A model generated the notes under the pieces. That model made no database searches, was not told the DNA's origin, and worked only from the letters and a program-made list of their open reading frames with translations. The position numbers were made by a program, and so were the translations under genes. From Candidatus Sediminicultor tertius (GTDB taxonomy: Bacteria > Atribacterota > Phoenicimicrobiia > Phoenicimicrobiales > Phoenicimicrobiaceae): a DNA stretch of 6,392 nt. The stretch spans positions 485-6,876 of the forward strand of contig DPXH01000166.1 in assembly GCA_003527405.1 (NCBI GenBank). The letters are read 5' to 3'. This document shows positions 1 through 6,369 of this stretch, piece after piece (the first letter of the stretch is position 1; every line of letters starts with the position of its first letter).

Positions 1-754
1 AAGAATTAACCTCTTTGGTTCCAGATAAAGTTTGAGAGGAAATGTTAGTCGGTGAAATGACTGTATTTAAGGTAGGCTGGGCAGGAGGGGTGATGTCATT
101 TATTGCTATGTTCCATTGCATATAATCTTCCAATTCTCCATCACTTACTAAAATTTTAACTATTTTCTGACTGTAATCTCCATAACCGGTAGAATAAATC
201 CAGCTGCTTTTTGAACCACCTCCTGAACCGGTAGAGCTTGATACTTTCTTTCCGTCTAATAACCATTGATAATTTAATGTGGTGTTTAAGTCAATATCAT
301 TGGCCTGGATTTCAAATTTTATGGAATTTCCTTCATTGATTTCAAAATTAAGATTAGCGGGAAAATAAGAGAAGATTTGTGGGGGATTATTCACATTGAA
401 AACTTCGATTTCAAAACTCTGAGTTACGATGTATTTACCATCAGATATTTCAACCTCTACCTTGTTAACACCTACCTGTGCATTGGTTGGCGTCCAGGTT
501 ATTAAACCGCTCTCACTATCAATGCTCATCCCCTCCGGTTTAGCAGTAAAAGAATAAGTCAGAGTGTCTCCGTTAGGATCACTAGCCTCTACCTGATATG
601 AATATAGCTGATCTTCTATGGCAGTGAAAATAGGTTCAGAAATTACAACTGGTGCTTTATTTAAAGAAGGAAAAATTTCCTCCAAATTTAAACAGCCCCC
701 CATTATTAATGTTACAACAATTAATCCAAATAGTGATACAAAAAATTTCTTCAT
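1..754 (-). CDS. Ig-like-domain surface lipoprotein (3' end beyond window)
   Basis: An open frame of 251 codons runs leftward from ATG at 754 to the window edge without a stop, so the gene is partial. The N-terminus is a lipoprotein signal: MKKFF, a hydrophobic stretch (residues 6-18), then LIMGGC with Cys21 as probable lipidation site; Met at -3 is not ideal. Residues about 33-120 form a cadherin/He_PIG-type Ig-like domain (NKAPVV start, ASDPNGDTLTYSF, GMSIDSESGLITWTP, VEISDG). Residues about 123-221 form a second, PKD-like domain (NNPPQIF, YQWLLDGKKV, VKILVSDGELEDYMQW). A third begins at ITPPAQP and is cut at SGTKEVNS. Such modules usually serve adhesion or act as spacers on surface or periplasmic proteins; no catalytic motif is visible. 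It lies 184 bp downstream of the amidohydrolase in the same direction, so a loose operon is possible. The fold class is well supported by sequence; the function is unknown. Confidence 0.85.
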   Translation of the reverse strand, partial: MKKFFVSLFGLIVVTLIMGGCLNLEEIFPSLNKAPVVISEPIFTAIEDQLYSYQVEASDPNGDTLTYSFTAKPEGMSIDSESGLITWTPTNAQVGVNKVEVEISDGKYIVTQSFEIEVFNVNNPPQIFSYFPANLNFEINEGNSIKFEIQANDIDLNTTLNYQWLLDGKKVSSSTGSGGGSKSSWIYSTGYGDYSQKIVKILVSDGELEDYMQWNIAINDITPPAQPTLNTVISPTNISSQTLSGTKEVNS

Positions 755-766
755 CCCTTAATACAT

Positions 767-773
767 TCCTTTC
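767..773 (-). promoter_or_regulatory. Ribosome binding site of the lipoprotein gene
   Basis: The minus strand reads GAAAGGA here, 12 nt before the ATG at 754. A GG-rich AAGGG directly abuts the ATG and is too close to serve. An ATG at 766-764 opens only ATG-TAT-TAA, so 754 is the workable start. The 12-nt spacing is long but matches that of the upstream amidohydrolase gene. Confidence 0.5.
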
Positions 774-938
774 TTTAAATATTTTTAAATTTTTTATAAA
801 GTAATTAAGATTTAGTCTTGGTATCATTTGGTAGGTACTTTACTACAAATAATAATTTAAATATGGAATACCACTGGTCTAATGGTCCTGATGCTTTTGA
901 TGGTTCTGACTTATTCTATTTTTTTATTTTTTTTCATT

Positions 939-2075
939 TCATTTTCCGAAAATCCTTTCTGCATTATCATGGTAAATCATTCTCAAAGTCTCATCATCGA
1001 GATTAAGCCCTCTGTATACCATATTAGGATCAGACTGCTCTCGGGCTTTTTTGCCCATCATCTTATAAATAGAATCCGGCAAAGTAAATTCATCTTTTTC
1101 CAGCATATCAAAATAACTTAACGTAACCTCATCAATATAGCTCCTGCTTTTTGCCCGGTAAGAGGTAATTACTATATCTGTTCCGAAGTTTATCCGGTCA
1201 CGATATTTCTGCATAAATTCCCGGAAAGCCACCGCATTATAAGAAATCCTTTTAAACCCGGCGACTTGAAAATCTGGATGACCAAAACTTATATCAGTAT
1301 ATAAATTAGGATAAGTATCAAGTAGTCTGCTTAAGAGTGCAAGATTTCTAGAAGTCAATATAAAGTGAGGGGCGACAACTACCAAATCAGGGAAAGCTTG
1401 TAAAACTCTTTCCATTTGGTCTAAAAAACGACCACTATTTATATGATAAAGGATGGGTATCCCCTGCTCTTCACAATATTGATATACCTCCATCATCCCG
1501 GGATCATCCAAGGGGAGATGAAAGAAATTATCATAGAAATAGCCGTGACCATTATATAATTTCAAGCCTTTGGCTCCATCAGCGATAAATTTCTTTAATT
1601 TTTCCAATTTATTTTCATCGCGGGGATCGATCGTGCATAATGCTATAAATTTATCGGGATATTTCTTACTTATATTTATTATTTCTTCATTATTCTTATC
1701 ATATTCACTAAATCCATACTTAGGATTTAAGTAAAAAGTAAACTTAGAAGTTCCCAGCAGAATCATCTTTTCTATCTGGCAATCTTCCATTGCCTTAAGG
1801 AGAAGAGGAATATTACTAAAGGATTGGACATGTTCATGGGCATTTATAATTTTAAAATCTGCCCTTCTCTCTCTGGTGGCTGGGTCCATTTCAGCAATAA
1901 GAGTCGAAGGTTGCTTATCTATCCATAAGGGCAAATACCCCATCTGCCTGATATACCATAAAAACATTGTCGCCAATAATATAATGATTATGATATAAAA
2001 CCACAAATCGCTTTTTTTTCTTTTTTTCACCATCGCTGCGCTTTTGGTGTTTGTATTTACCTGCTTTTGTAACAT
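939..2075 (-). CDS. Membrane-anchored amidohydrolase (Amidohydro_2, TIM-barrel)
   Basis: This 378-residue protein has a basic stretch KKRKK (17-21), one transmembrane helix (about 25-42) and a metal-dependent hydrolase domain from about residue 73. Positive charges before the helix place the N-terminus in the cytoplasm and the catalytic domain outside it. The expected amidohydrolase ligand pattern is present: His80-x-His82 (NAHEHV) after strand 1, Lys172 (GLKLY), His211 (LYHIN), His237 (APHF) and Asp300 (FGTDI). The spacing and motif style match the Amidohydro_2 branch (PF04909), which includes TIM-barrel decarboxylases and lactone or amide hydrolases; the substrate cannot be read from sequence. 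Most relatives are soluble cytoplasmic enzymes, so the anchor is unusual. The start at 2075 is chosen for AAGGA 12 nt upstream; the next Met (codon 15, at 2033) has no such site. It is transcribed divergently from the transposase and upstream of the Ig-like lipoprotein gene. Confidence 0.88.
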   Translation of the reverse strand: MLQKQVNTNTKSAAMVKKRKKSDLWFYIIIIILLATMFLWYIRQMGYLPLWIDKQPSTLIAEMDPATRERRADFKIINAHEHVQSFSNIPLLLKAMEDCQIEKMILLGTSKFTFYLNPKYGFSEYDKNNEEIINISKKYPDKFIALCTIDPRDENKLEKLKKFIADGAKGLKLYNGHGYFYDNFFHLPLDDPGMMEVYQYCEEQGIPILYHINSGRFLDQMERVLQAFPDLVVVAPHFILTSRNLALLSRLLDTYPNLYTDISFGHPDFQVAGFKRISYNAVAFREFMQKYRDRINFGTDIVITSYRAKSRSYIDEVTLSYFDMLEKDEFTLPDSIYKMMGKKAREQSDPNMVYRGLNLDDETLRMIYHDNAERIFGK

Positions 2076-2087
2076 TTCCTACAACTT

Positions 2088-2092
2088 TCCTT
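2088..2092 (-). promoter_or_regulatory. Ribosome binding site of the amidohydrolase gene
   Basis: The minus strand reads AAGGA at these bases, 12 nt before the ATG at 2075. A second AGGAA directly abuts the start codon and is probably too close to act. The site favours codon 1 over the internal Met15. Confidence 0.45.
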
Positions 2093-2113
2093 TTGAATAA
2101 ACAACTAAAATTA

Positions 2114-2143
2114 ATTATACATCAATCTTTTTTAAAACTCCAA
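2114..2143 (-). promoter_or_regulatory. Probable sigma70-type promoter of the amidohydrolase gene
   Basis: The minus strand carries a perfect TATAAT (-10) at 2119-2114. A weak -35 element, TTGGAG at 2143-2138, lies 18 nt upstream. Transcription would begin near 2107, giving a leader of about 30 nt that contains the AAGGA site. The region is AT-rich, so a chance TATAAT is possible; the position relative to the gene supports the call. Hairpin copy 1 begins about 15 bp upstream of the -35. Confidence 0.5.
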
Positions 2144-2157
2144 AAAAATTTTATTTA

Positions 2158-2200
2158 AAAAAGTTTCCCAAAGGTGCCAGGCACTTTTTGGAAACTTTTT
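2158..2200 (+). repeat. REP-like hairpin, copy 1 (left of RAYT)
   Basis: This is a near-perfect palindrome centred on A2179 with the core GTGCCAGGCAC. Arms of 21 nt pair with two exceptions: C2169 opposite T2189, and G2173 opposite T2185, which can wobble. The stem closes over a CAG loop. It is the same element as copies 2 and 3 but more diverged, with substitutions at three left-arm positions. The T2165-A2193 pair replaces the G-C pair of copy 2, so pairing is kept. It lies between the divergent promoters of the amidohydrolase and the transposase. Confidence 0.9.
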
Positions 2201-2210
2201 GGCAACTTTT
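2184..2210 (+). repeat. Short imperfect tandem repeat, 11-bp period
   Basis: The right arm of hairpin copy 1 continues into a second, near-identical unit: CTTTTTGGAAA, then CTTTTTGGCAA, then a partial CTTTT. The repeat spans the right arm and the 10 bp beyond it. It may be a remnant of a rearranged or slipped hairpin end. Copy 2 lacks it. Confidence 0.6.
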
Positions 2211-2223
2211 ATGCTAAAATCTC

Positions 2224-2252
2224 TTGAACTATTTTTTTGTAAAAGATATAAT
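2224..2252 (+). promoter_or_regulatory. Near-consensus sigma70-type promoter of the RAYT gene
   Basis: TTGAAC at 2224-2229 and TATAAT at 2247-2252 are separated by exactly 17 nt. The -10 is perfect and the -35 matches TTGACA at four of six positions, including the key TTG. The expected transcription start (about 2258-2260) lies only 2-4 nt before the ATG at 2262, so the transcript would be leaderless or nearly so. No Shine-Dalgarno sequence precedes that ATG, in agreement. Confidence 0.65.
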
Positions 2253-2261
2253 ATTTACATT

Positions 2262-3137
2262 ATGGCAAGAATAAACAGAACAGAGATAGAAGACAAAAAC
2301 GCTATTTATCATATAATTGGTAAGGGCGTAGAAGGAATTGATATATTTACTGATGATGTAGATAGAAATAAATTCCTACAACTTTTACAAAAAATGGTTA
2401 ACTCTCACAAAGTTCATCTATTTTCCTATACACTAATGGATACTCACTTTCACCTTCTTTTAAAGACAGAGGAAGCAAACCTCTCTCAAGCCATGCAGTT
2501 TTTAAATTCCTCTTATGCTCATTGGTTCAACACAAGACACCTTAGAAAAGGTCACCTCTTTCAGGACCGATACAAAAGCCATCTTATCTTAAATCCCCTA
2601 TACCTCTATAGTGTAGCATCTTATATTAGCCTAAATCCGGTAGATGCCGGATTAGTGGATTCCCCTGAAGAGTACCCCTGGAGTAGTTTTCACTATTTTC
2701 TCTCTACTCAAAATCAAAACAAAAACGTTCCTCTTTGGCTGGATATTCAGGAATTATTAAAACTTTGCCAAACCAGTCCAGAAAATTTTATAAATTTCGT
2801 AAAAGAAAATATTCAAAAAAATGACCCAGATAAAATCCTCCGAAATATCACTATAATGACCTCAAATCAAGTACAAAATAAATCGCCCGAAAATATAGAA
2901 AAAATATTAAGGAAAGCAAAAGGACGAATCGGGGATTTTGAAACCAATAAACGATTAAAACATTTACTTGTATATTTATTAATAAAAGAGGGCTATAGAG
3001 TAAAAGATGTAGCAAACAATCTACAAATAACCAGTTCAAGCATACTAAAAATATGCAAAAAGGTAAATAGAAATTTAATCTCTGATCGTGTCTACCGGCT
3101 TTGGCTAAATCATATTAAAATAAATCTATTTCTATAG
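2262..3137 (+). CDS. REP-associated tyrosine transposase (RAYT, Y1/HUH family)
   Basis: This 291-residue protein is an IS200-like single-strand transposase of the RAYT group. The N-terminus MARINR..NAIYHIIGKG is the typical family opening. The HUH metal-binding motif is His62-Phe-His64 in MDTHFHLLL; many relatives have Asn before the first His where Thr stands here. GHLFQDRYKS (97-106) matches the conserved G-x-x-x-Q-x-R-[FY]-K-S segment. Tyr121 in SYISLNPVDAGLV is the likely nucleophile. The C-terminal part (about 225-275) adds a helix-turn-helix-like segment (YRVKDVANNLQITSSSILKICKKV), as in longer RAYTs. All motifs are intact with no frameshift. The frame is open back to TTG 2199, but that codon lies inside hairpin 1. 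ATG 2262 is preferred because it matches the family N-terminus and follows a strong promoter. The likely substrates are the GTGCCAGGCAC hairpins on either side. Its stop is 2 nt before hairpin 2. Confidence 0.9.
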   Translation: MARINRTEIEDKNAIYHIIGKGVEGIDIFTDDVDRNKFLQLLQKMVNSHKVHLFSYTLMDTHFHLLLKTEEANLSQAMQFLNSSYAHWFNTRHLRKGHLFQDRYKSHLILNPLYLYSVASYISLNPVDAGLVDSPEEYPWSSFHYFLSTQNQNKNVPLWLDIQELLKLCQTSPENFINFVKENIQKNDPDKILRNITIMTSNQVQNKSPENIEKILRKAKGRIGDFETNKRLKHLLVYLLIKEGYRVKDVANNLQITSSSILKICKKVNRNLISDRVYRLWLNHIKINLFL

Positions 3138-3139
3138 AA

Positions 3140-3176
3140 AAGTGTCCAAAAAGTGCCAGGCACTTTTTGGACACTT
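3140..3176 (+). repeat. REP-like hairpin, copy 2 (perfect 37-nt palindrome)
   Basis: AAGTGTCCAAAAAGTGCC and its exact reverse complement flank a central A3158, with no mismatch. As a fold it gives a 17-bp stem with a CAG loop. It begins 2 nt after the RAYT stop (3135-3137) and ends 3 nt before the ribosome site of the next gene. A GC-rich inner stem (GTGC/GCAC) between A5 and T5 tracts resembles a bidirectional intrinsic terminator, so it may both end RAYT transcripts and serve as RAYT substrate. Beyond the stem, TAG at 3135-3137 and CTA at 3177-3179 could extend pairing if AA is bulged. Confidence 0.92.
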
Positions 3177-3179
3177 CTA

Positions 3180-3187
3180 GGAAGAAG
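3180..3187 (+). promoter_or_regulatory. Ribosome binding site of the protease-barrel gene
   Basis: GGAAGAAG lies 9 nt before ATG 3197 and fixes that start. The open frame extends upstream to TTG 3167, but that codon is inside the right arm of hairpin 2 and has no ribosome site. Starting at 3197 also puts the signal peptide at the very N-terminus. Confidence 0.7.
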
Positions 3188-3196
3188 TATGGGCAT

Positions 3197-6100
3197 ATGA
3201 GAAAAAGAGTAATTTTTTTTATAATAATTTCACTGATTATTCTTCATGCTACTGCTATGGGGGAGGCTATTCGCTATGACCCCGGCTTAAATTGGCAGGT
3301 CTTGGAGAGTCCTCACTTTTCAATCTATTTTTCTATGACACAAAATAATGAGCAATTAGCCCAACAGATAGCCGATATTGCCGAGAAAACTTACCATCAG
3401 GTTGATGCTCAGCTTGGCTCGCCCAACAAGAAGAATCACCATTTTCAAAAGATAGCCATAATTATGGAAGATTTTTCTGATTATGCCCTGGGTTTTGCCT
3501 CTTCTTTCCCCCATCGGGTGATTCGGCTTTCCCTGACCACCCCCACAGCCAAATCCTTTGATATGAAATTTAAAAGCTGGCTTAAAATGGTAATCACTCA
3601 CGAATACACCCATATAGAGCATTTTGACATGACCGCCGGAACCGTTACTACCGCCCTGCGCGCTCTTTTCGGTCAGATACTAACCCCCAATGCTCTCCAG
3701 CCCATCTGGTCTATTGAAGGATTAGCAGTTTACAATGAAACAAAATATACCGCCGGAGGCCGAGGGATAGATACCCGCTATGATATGTATCTTCGTATGG
3801 CCGCCCTGGAAGACCGGTTTAACACTCTGGATCAGATAAGTGGTTATTATCTTACCTCCTGGCCTGATGGTACCGTGCCTTATATCTATGGCCAATCCCT
3901 TATCCATTTTATAGCTCAAAAATACGGAGAAGATAAAGTTGTCGCTATAAGTAATATTTTCTGTGAATATCCTTATTTAGGGTTTAACTATGCCGTAAAA
4001 AGGGCGACAGGCCTGAACCTGGATGCACTGTATCAAACCTGGAAAGATAATTTAAAAGAAAAGTATCAACTCCAGGCGCAAAAAATTCTCTCTCAAAAAA
4101 AACTTACTATTTCTCAGCAATTGACTAAATACAATTATTGGGTCGATTTTCCTTGCTGGCTTTCCACACCCGCCTCCGAAGGAGACAAAATAGCAGTCAG
4201 AGTTTCTACTCCTCATTCCTATCCGTTCATTCAAATTGTCGACCCTTTGAGCCCTTCTCTTCCCTTGACTGTCCGCTCTGCAAAAAATTTATCCCAACCC
4301 CTGGTTAAAAGAGTCTATGGAAGTGGTTCTTTTTTTAACATCTCCGCCGACGGTTCTAAAATAATTTATGCTAAATTAGATGACTATGAACAATTTTATA
4401 AATTTTACGACCTTTATTTTTTCGATTTGAAAACAGAAAAAGAGATCCGTCTTTCTGAAGGTCTGCGGGCTCGCGACCCCAGCTGGTCACCTGACCCTAA
4501 AAATCCTCAAATTGTAGCAGTAATTAATCAATCAGGAACAAATAATTTAGCTCTGATTAATTTGCATTCCTCAAATTTATCAATTAATGAAAACCAGCGC
4601 ACCTATAAACCAATTACCAAAGAAGACATGGTCTATCTAACAGACTTCCAAGATGGCACCCAATTATATCAACCCTCCTGGTCTCCTGATGGAAAAATGA
4701 TCGCCCTTTCTGCCTGGCGCCAGGGCTATCAGGATATATATATTTTAAATCTTCACCCTGATGACAATCTTAGCTCTAATAATCCTAACTCTAACAATAT
4801 CGGCAATTCTCCCCTCCAGCCCATCTTTCAAGACAAATCTATTGACCTTAGCCCTTGCTGGTCTTCTGATGGTAAGTATCTTTTCTTTTCCTCTGACCGC
4901 ACCGGGATTTATAATATTTTTGCCTATTCGCTCCTCGATAAAAAATTATATCAAATAACCAATGTCTTGGGTGGGGCATTTCAGCCCGCCATCTCTCCTG
5001 ATGGCACCCAGCTAGCCTTTATCGAATATCACGCCACAGGATATGAATTGCACCTTATGGAGATGAGCCCTAACCAGTGGGCAGAAGTAGAAATAGAGGA
5101 TGCAAGATGTATTGAGCCCCCAATTATGACTGTGGCAGAACAACAATTCAATACAGACCCAAAAAATCTAAACACTCCTTCCAATTCTGATTCCAATTCT
5201 AATTCTAAAAACAGTTACCCGATCCACCCTTACCACCCTTTAACTTCTTTCTGGCCGCCCACTTACTGGATTCCCGCTGCCCAGCTTACCGAAAACGGCC
5301 TGGGAATGGGTTTTTCTACTGAATTAAAAGATGTGTTAGGATTTTATTCTCTGCCCCTAAGTATTACTTACGGGATAATCAATAATAGCCTATCTTACAA
5401 CTTTGATTATTATAATTATAGCCGCCTTCCTATTCTTAATCTTTATCTATCTGGAAATGCTGTCTTAAGCTCCCCGACCCCCTGGTGGGAAGAGGGAAAG
5501 TCCGGTGTAAATATCTATTTCCCATTTAAAGGATATACTGCCTCCACCACAAATTCGCGTCCTTATAGCCAGATTTTTTCTCTCGGGTATCAATATGAAA
5601 AATTTTCTACTACAACTGACACACCATCTTCCTTAAATACCGACCCGCAAAAAACCACCAGCCTAAAATTAGGTTACTCCTATTCTGATGCGGAAAAATA
5701 TGGATTCTCTATCAGCCCCGAACAGGGTTACTCCTTCTCTTTAACCTATGAACATGCCGATAAAGCCCTGGGCGGCGATTATACTTTTAATAAATTAATC
5801 TTTGATGGCAGGAAATTTATTCCCCTGCCTCCCCTTCATCAGGTCCTGGCCCTTCGCCTGGTAGCCGGCACCAGCTCTTCAAATATATCAGAATCAGATT
5901 TAAATGGGGAAAAGTTTAAATTGGGAGGCAGTTATTCTGCGGATAATCTTAGTAATACTGAGGTGAACACCTTTTCTCTGCGGGGTTATAAACCTGCCAC
6001 CTTGGAAGGAAATAATCTTATCTTAACCAGCTTGGAATATCGCTTCCCTCTAGCCAACATTGAGCACAGCCTTAAACTTGGCCCCCTCTCCATCTTTCTA

Positions 6101-6367
6101 GAAAGACTATCGGGAACCTTCTTTATTGATATAGGGAATGCCTGGGAAAGCTACAGTAACAGCTCCAGTATAAACATAAATACAGCCAATAAAGAAAATG
6201 AAATTAATTCTATCTGGCATGATTTTAAATACAGTATCGGAGCAGAATTAAAAGCAGATTTTAATTCCAAATACGATTCTCCCTTTACATTAAGATTAGG
6301 AGCAGCCAAAGCCCTAACCGACCCCAAAGGATATGATATCTATATCACTTTAGGCTCTTCTTTCTAA
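3197..6367 (+). CDS. Secreted metalloprotease / beta-propeller / Omp85-like barrel fusion
   Basis: This 1056-residue protein is predicted to lie in the outer membrane. Residues 1-24 are a signal peptide (MRKRV, hydrophobic core to about 16, cut near ATAMGEA). Residues about 30-290 resemble Peptidase MA-like gluzincins: His135-Glu136-Tyr-Thr-His139 gives HEXXH, and Glu174 in WSIEGLAVY is the expected third zinc ligand. Residues about 370-620 form a TolB/WD40-like propeller with recognisable blades at 382 (ISADGSKIIY), 428 (PSWSPDPKN), 493 (PSWSPDGKM), 553 (PCWSSDGKY) and 597 (PAISPDGTQ). A Ser/Asn-rich linker (about 660-673) leads to a barrel of about 375 residues. The barrel has Omp85 signatures: SLRGY (927-931, the VRG[FY]-type loop motif), LEYRFPL (946-952), FFIDIGNAW and a C-terminal Phe. 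No POTRA domain is present. Similar composites occur in diderm bacteria as unnamed 'Tol-like' proteins. I infer surface or periplasmic proteolysis linked to a barrel; the substrate is unknown. No clear promoter lies in the 59 bp between the RAYT stop and the start. Confidence 0.88.
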   Translation: MRKRVIFFIIISLIILHATAMGEAIRYDPGLNWQVLESPHFSIYFSMTQNNEQLAQQIADIAEKTYHQVDAQLGSPNKKNHHFQKIAIIMEDFSDYALGFASSFPHRVIRLSLTTPTAKSFDMKFKSWLKMVITHEYTHIEHFDMTAGTVTTALRALFGQILTPNALQPIWSIEGLAVYNETKYTAGGRGIDTRYDMYLRMAALEDRFNTLDQISGYYLTSWPDGTVPYIYGQSLIHFIAQKYGEDKVVAISNIFCEYPYLGFNYAVKRATGLNLDALYQTWKDNLKEKYQLQAQKILSQKKLTISQQLTKYNYWVDFPCWLSTPASEGDKIAVRVSTPHSYPFIQIVDPLSPSLPLTVRSAKNLSQPLVKRVYGSGSFFNISADGSKIIYAKLDDYEQFYKFYDLYFFDLKTEKEIRLSEGLRARDPSWSPDPKNPQIVAVINQSGTNNLALINLHSSNLSINENQRTYKPITKEDMVYLTDFQDGTQLYQPSWSPDGKMIALSAWRQGYQDIYILNLHPDDNLSSNNPNSNNIGNSPLQPIFQDKSIDLSPCWSSDGKYLFFSSDRTGIYNIFAYSLLDKKLYQITNVLGGAFQPAISPDGTQLAFIEYHATGYELHLMEMSPNQWAEVEIEDARCIEPPIMTVAEQQFNTDPKNLNTPSNSDSNSNSKNSYPIHPYHPLTSFWPPTYWIPAAQLTENGLGMGFSTELKDVLGFYSLPLSITYGIINNSLSYNFDYYNYSRLPILNLYLSGNAVLSSPTPWWEEGKSGVNIYFPFKGYTASTTNSRPYSQIFSLGYQYEKFSTTTDTPSSLNTDPQKTTSLKLGYSYSDAEKYGFSISPEQGYSFSLTYEHADKALGGDYTFNKLIFDGRKFIPLPPLHQVLALRLVAGTSSSNISESDLNGEKFKLGGSYSADNLSNTEVNTFSLRGYKPATLEGNNLILTSLEYRFPLANIEHSLKLGPLSIFLERLSGTFFIDIGNAWESYSNSSSININTANKENEINSIWHDFKYSIGAELKADFNSKYDSPFTLRLGAAKALTDPKGYDIYITLGSSF

Positions 6368-6369
6368 AA

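Larger units (their letters stand above)
2158..3176 (+). mobile_element. RAYT with flanking hairpins (putative REP-type element)
   Basis: A Y1/HUH transposase gene is bracketed by two long hairpins sharing the core GTGCCAGGCAC. RAYTs are known to be associated with short palindromic REP repeats that they recognise as single-stranded hairpins. Unlike insertion sequences with inverted ends, both hairpins carry the asymmetric central A on the same strand, so they are direct copies. No target-site duplication can be established from the window. The boundaries are therefore the hairpin edges and not proven element ends. Whether this unit moves, or is a resident gene with its cognate repeats, is undecided. 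Confidence 0.6.

Noticed and set aside
870..886. Weak hairpin ACCACTGGTCTAATGGT in the gap between the amidohydrolase and lipoprotein genes
   Set aside because: It has at most six pairs including a wobble, and no T-run follows on the minus strand, so it is not a credible terminator.
818..1121. Two small overlapping plus-strand open frames over the end of the amidohydrolase gene
   Set aside because: They have low-complexity Phe/Ile-rich translations, no ribosome site, and overlap an established gene on the other strand.
2199..2261. Upstream TTG/ATG extension of the RAYT (21 extra residues)
   Set aside because: It begins in hairpin 1, lies across the promoter, has no ribosome site, and the extra residues do not resemble the family N-terminus.
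2634..2653. Inverted repeat AATCCGG / CCGGATT inside the RAYT gene
   Set aside because: It codes for the conserved LNPVDAGL motif by the catalytic Tyr, so the bases are explained by the protein; it is short and unlike the GTGCCAGGCAC hairpins.
3167..3196. TTG start adding 10 residues to the barrel protein
   Set aside because: The codon is in the arm of hairpin 2; ATG 3197 has a proper ribosome site and places the signal peptide first.
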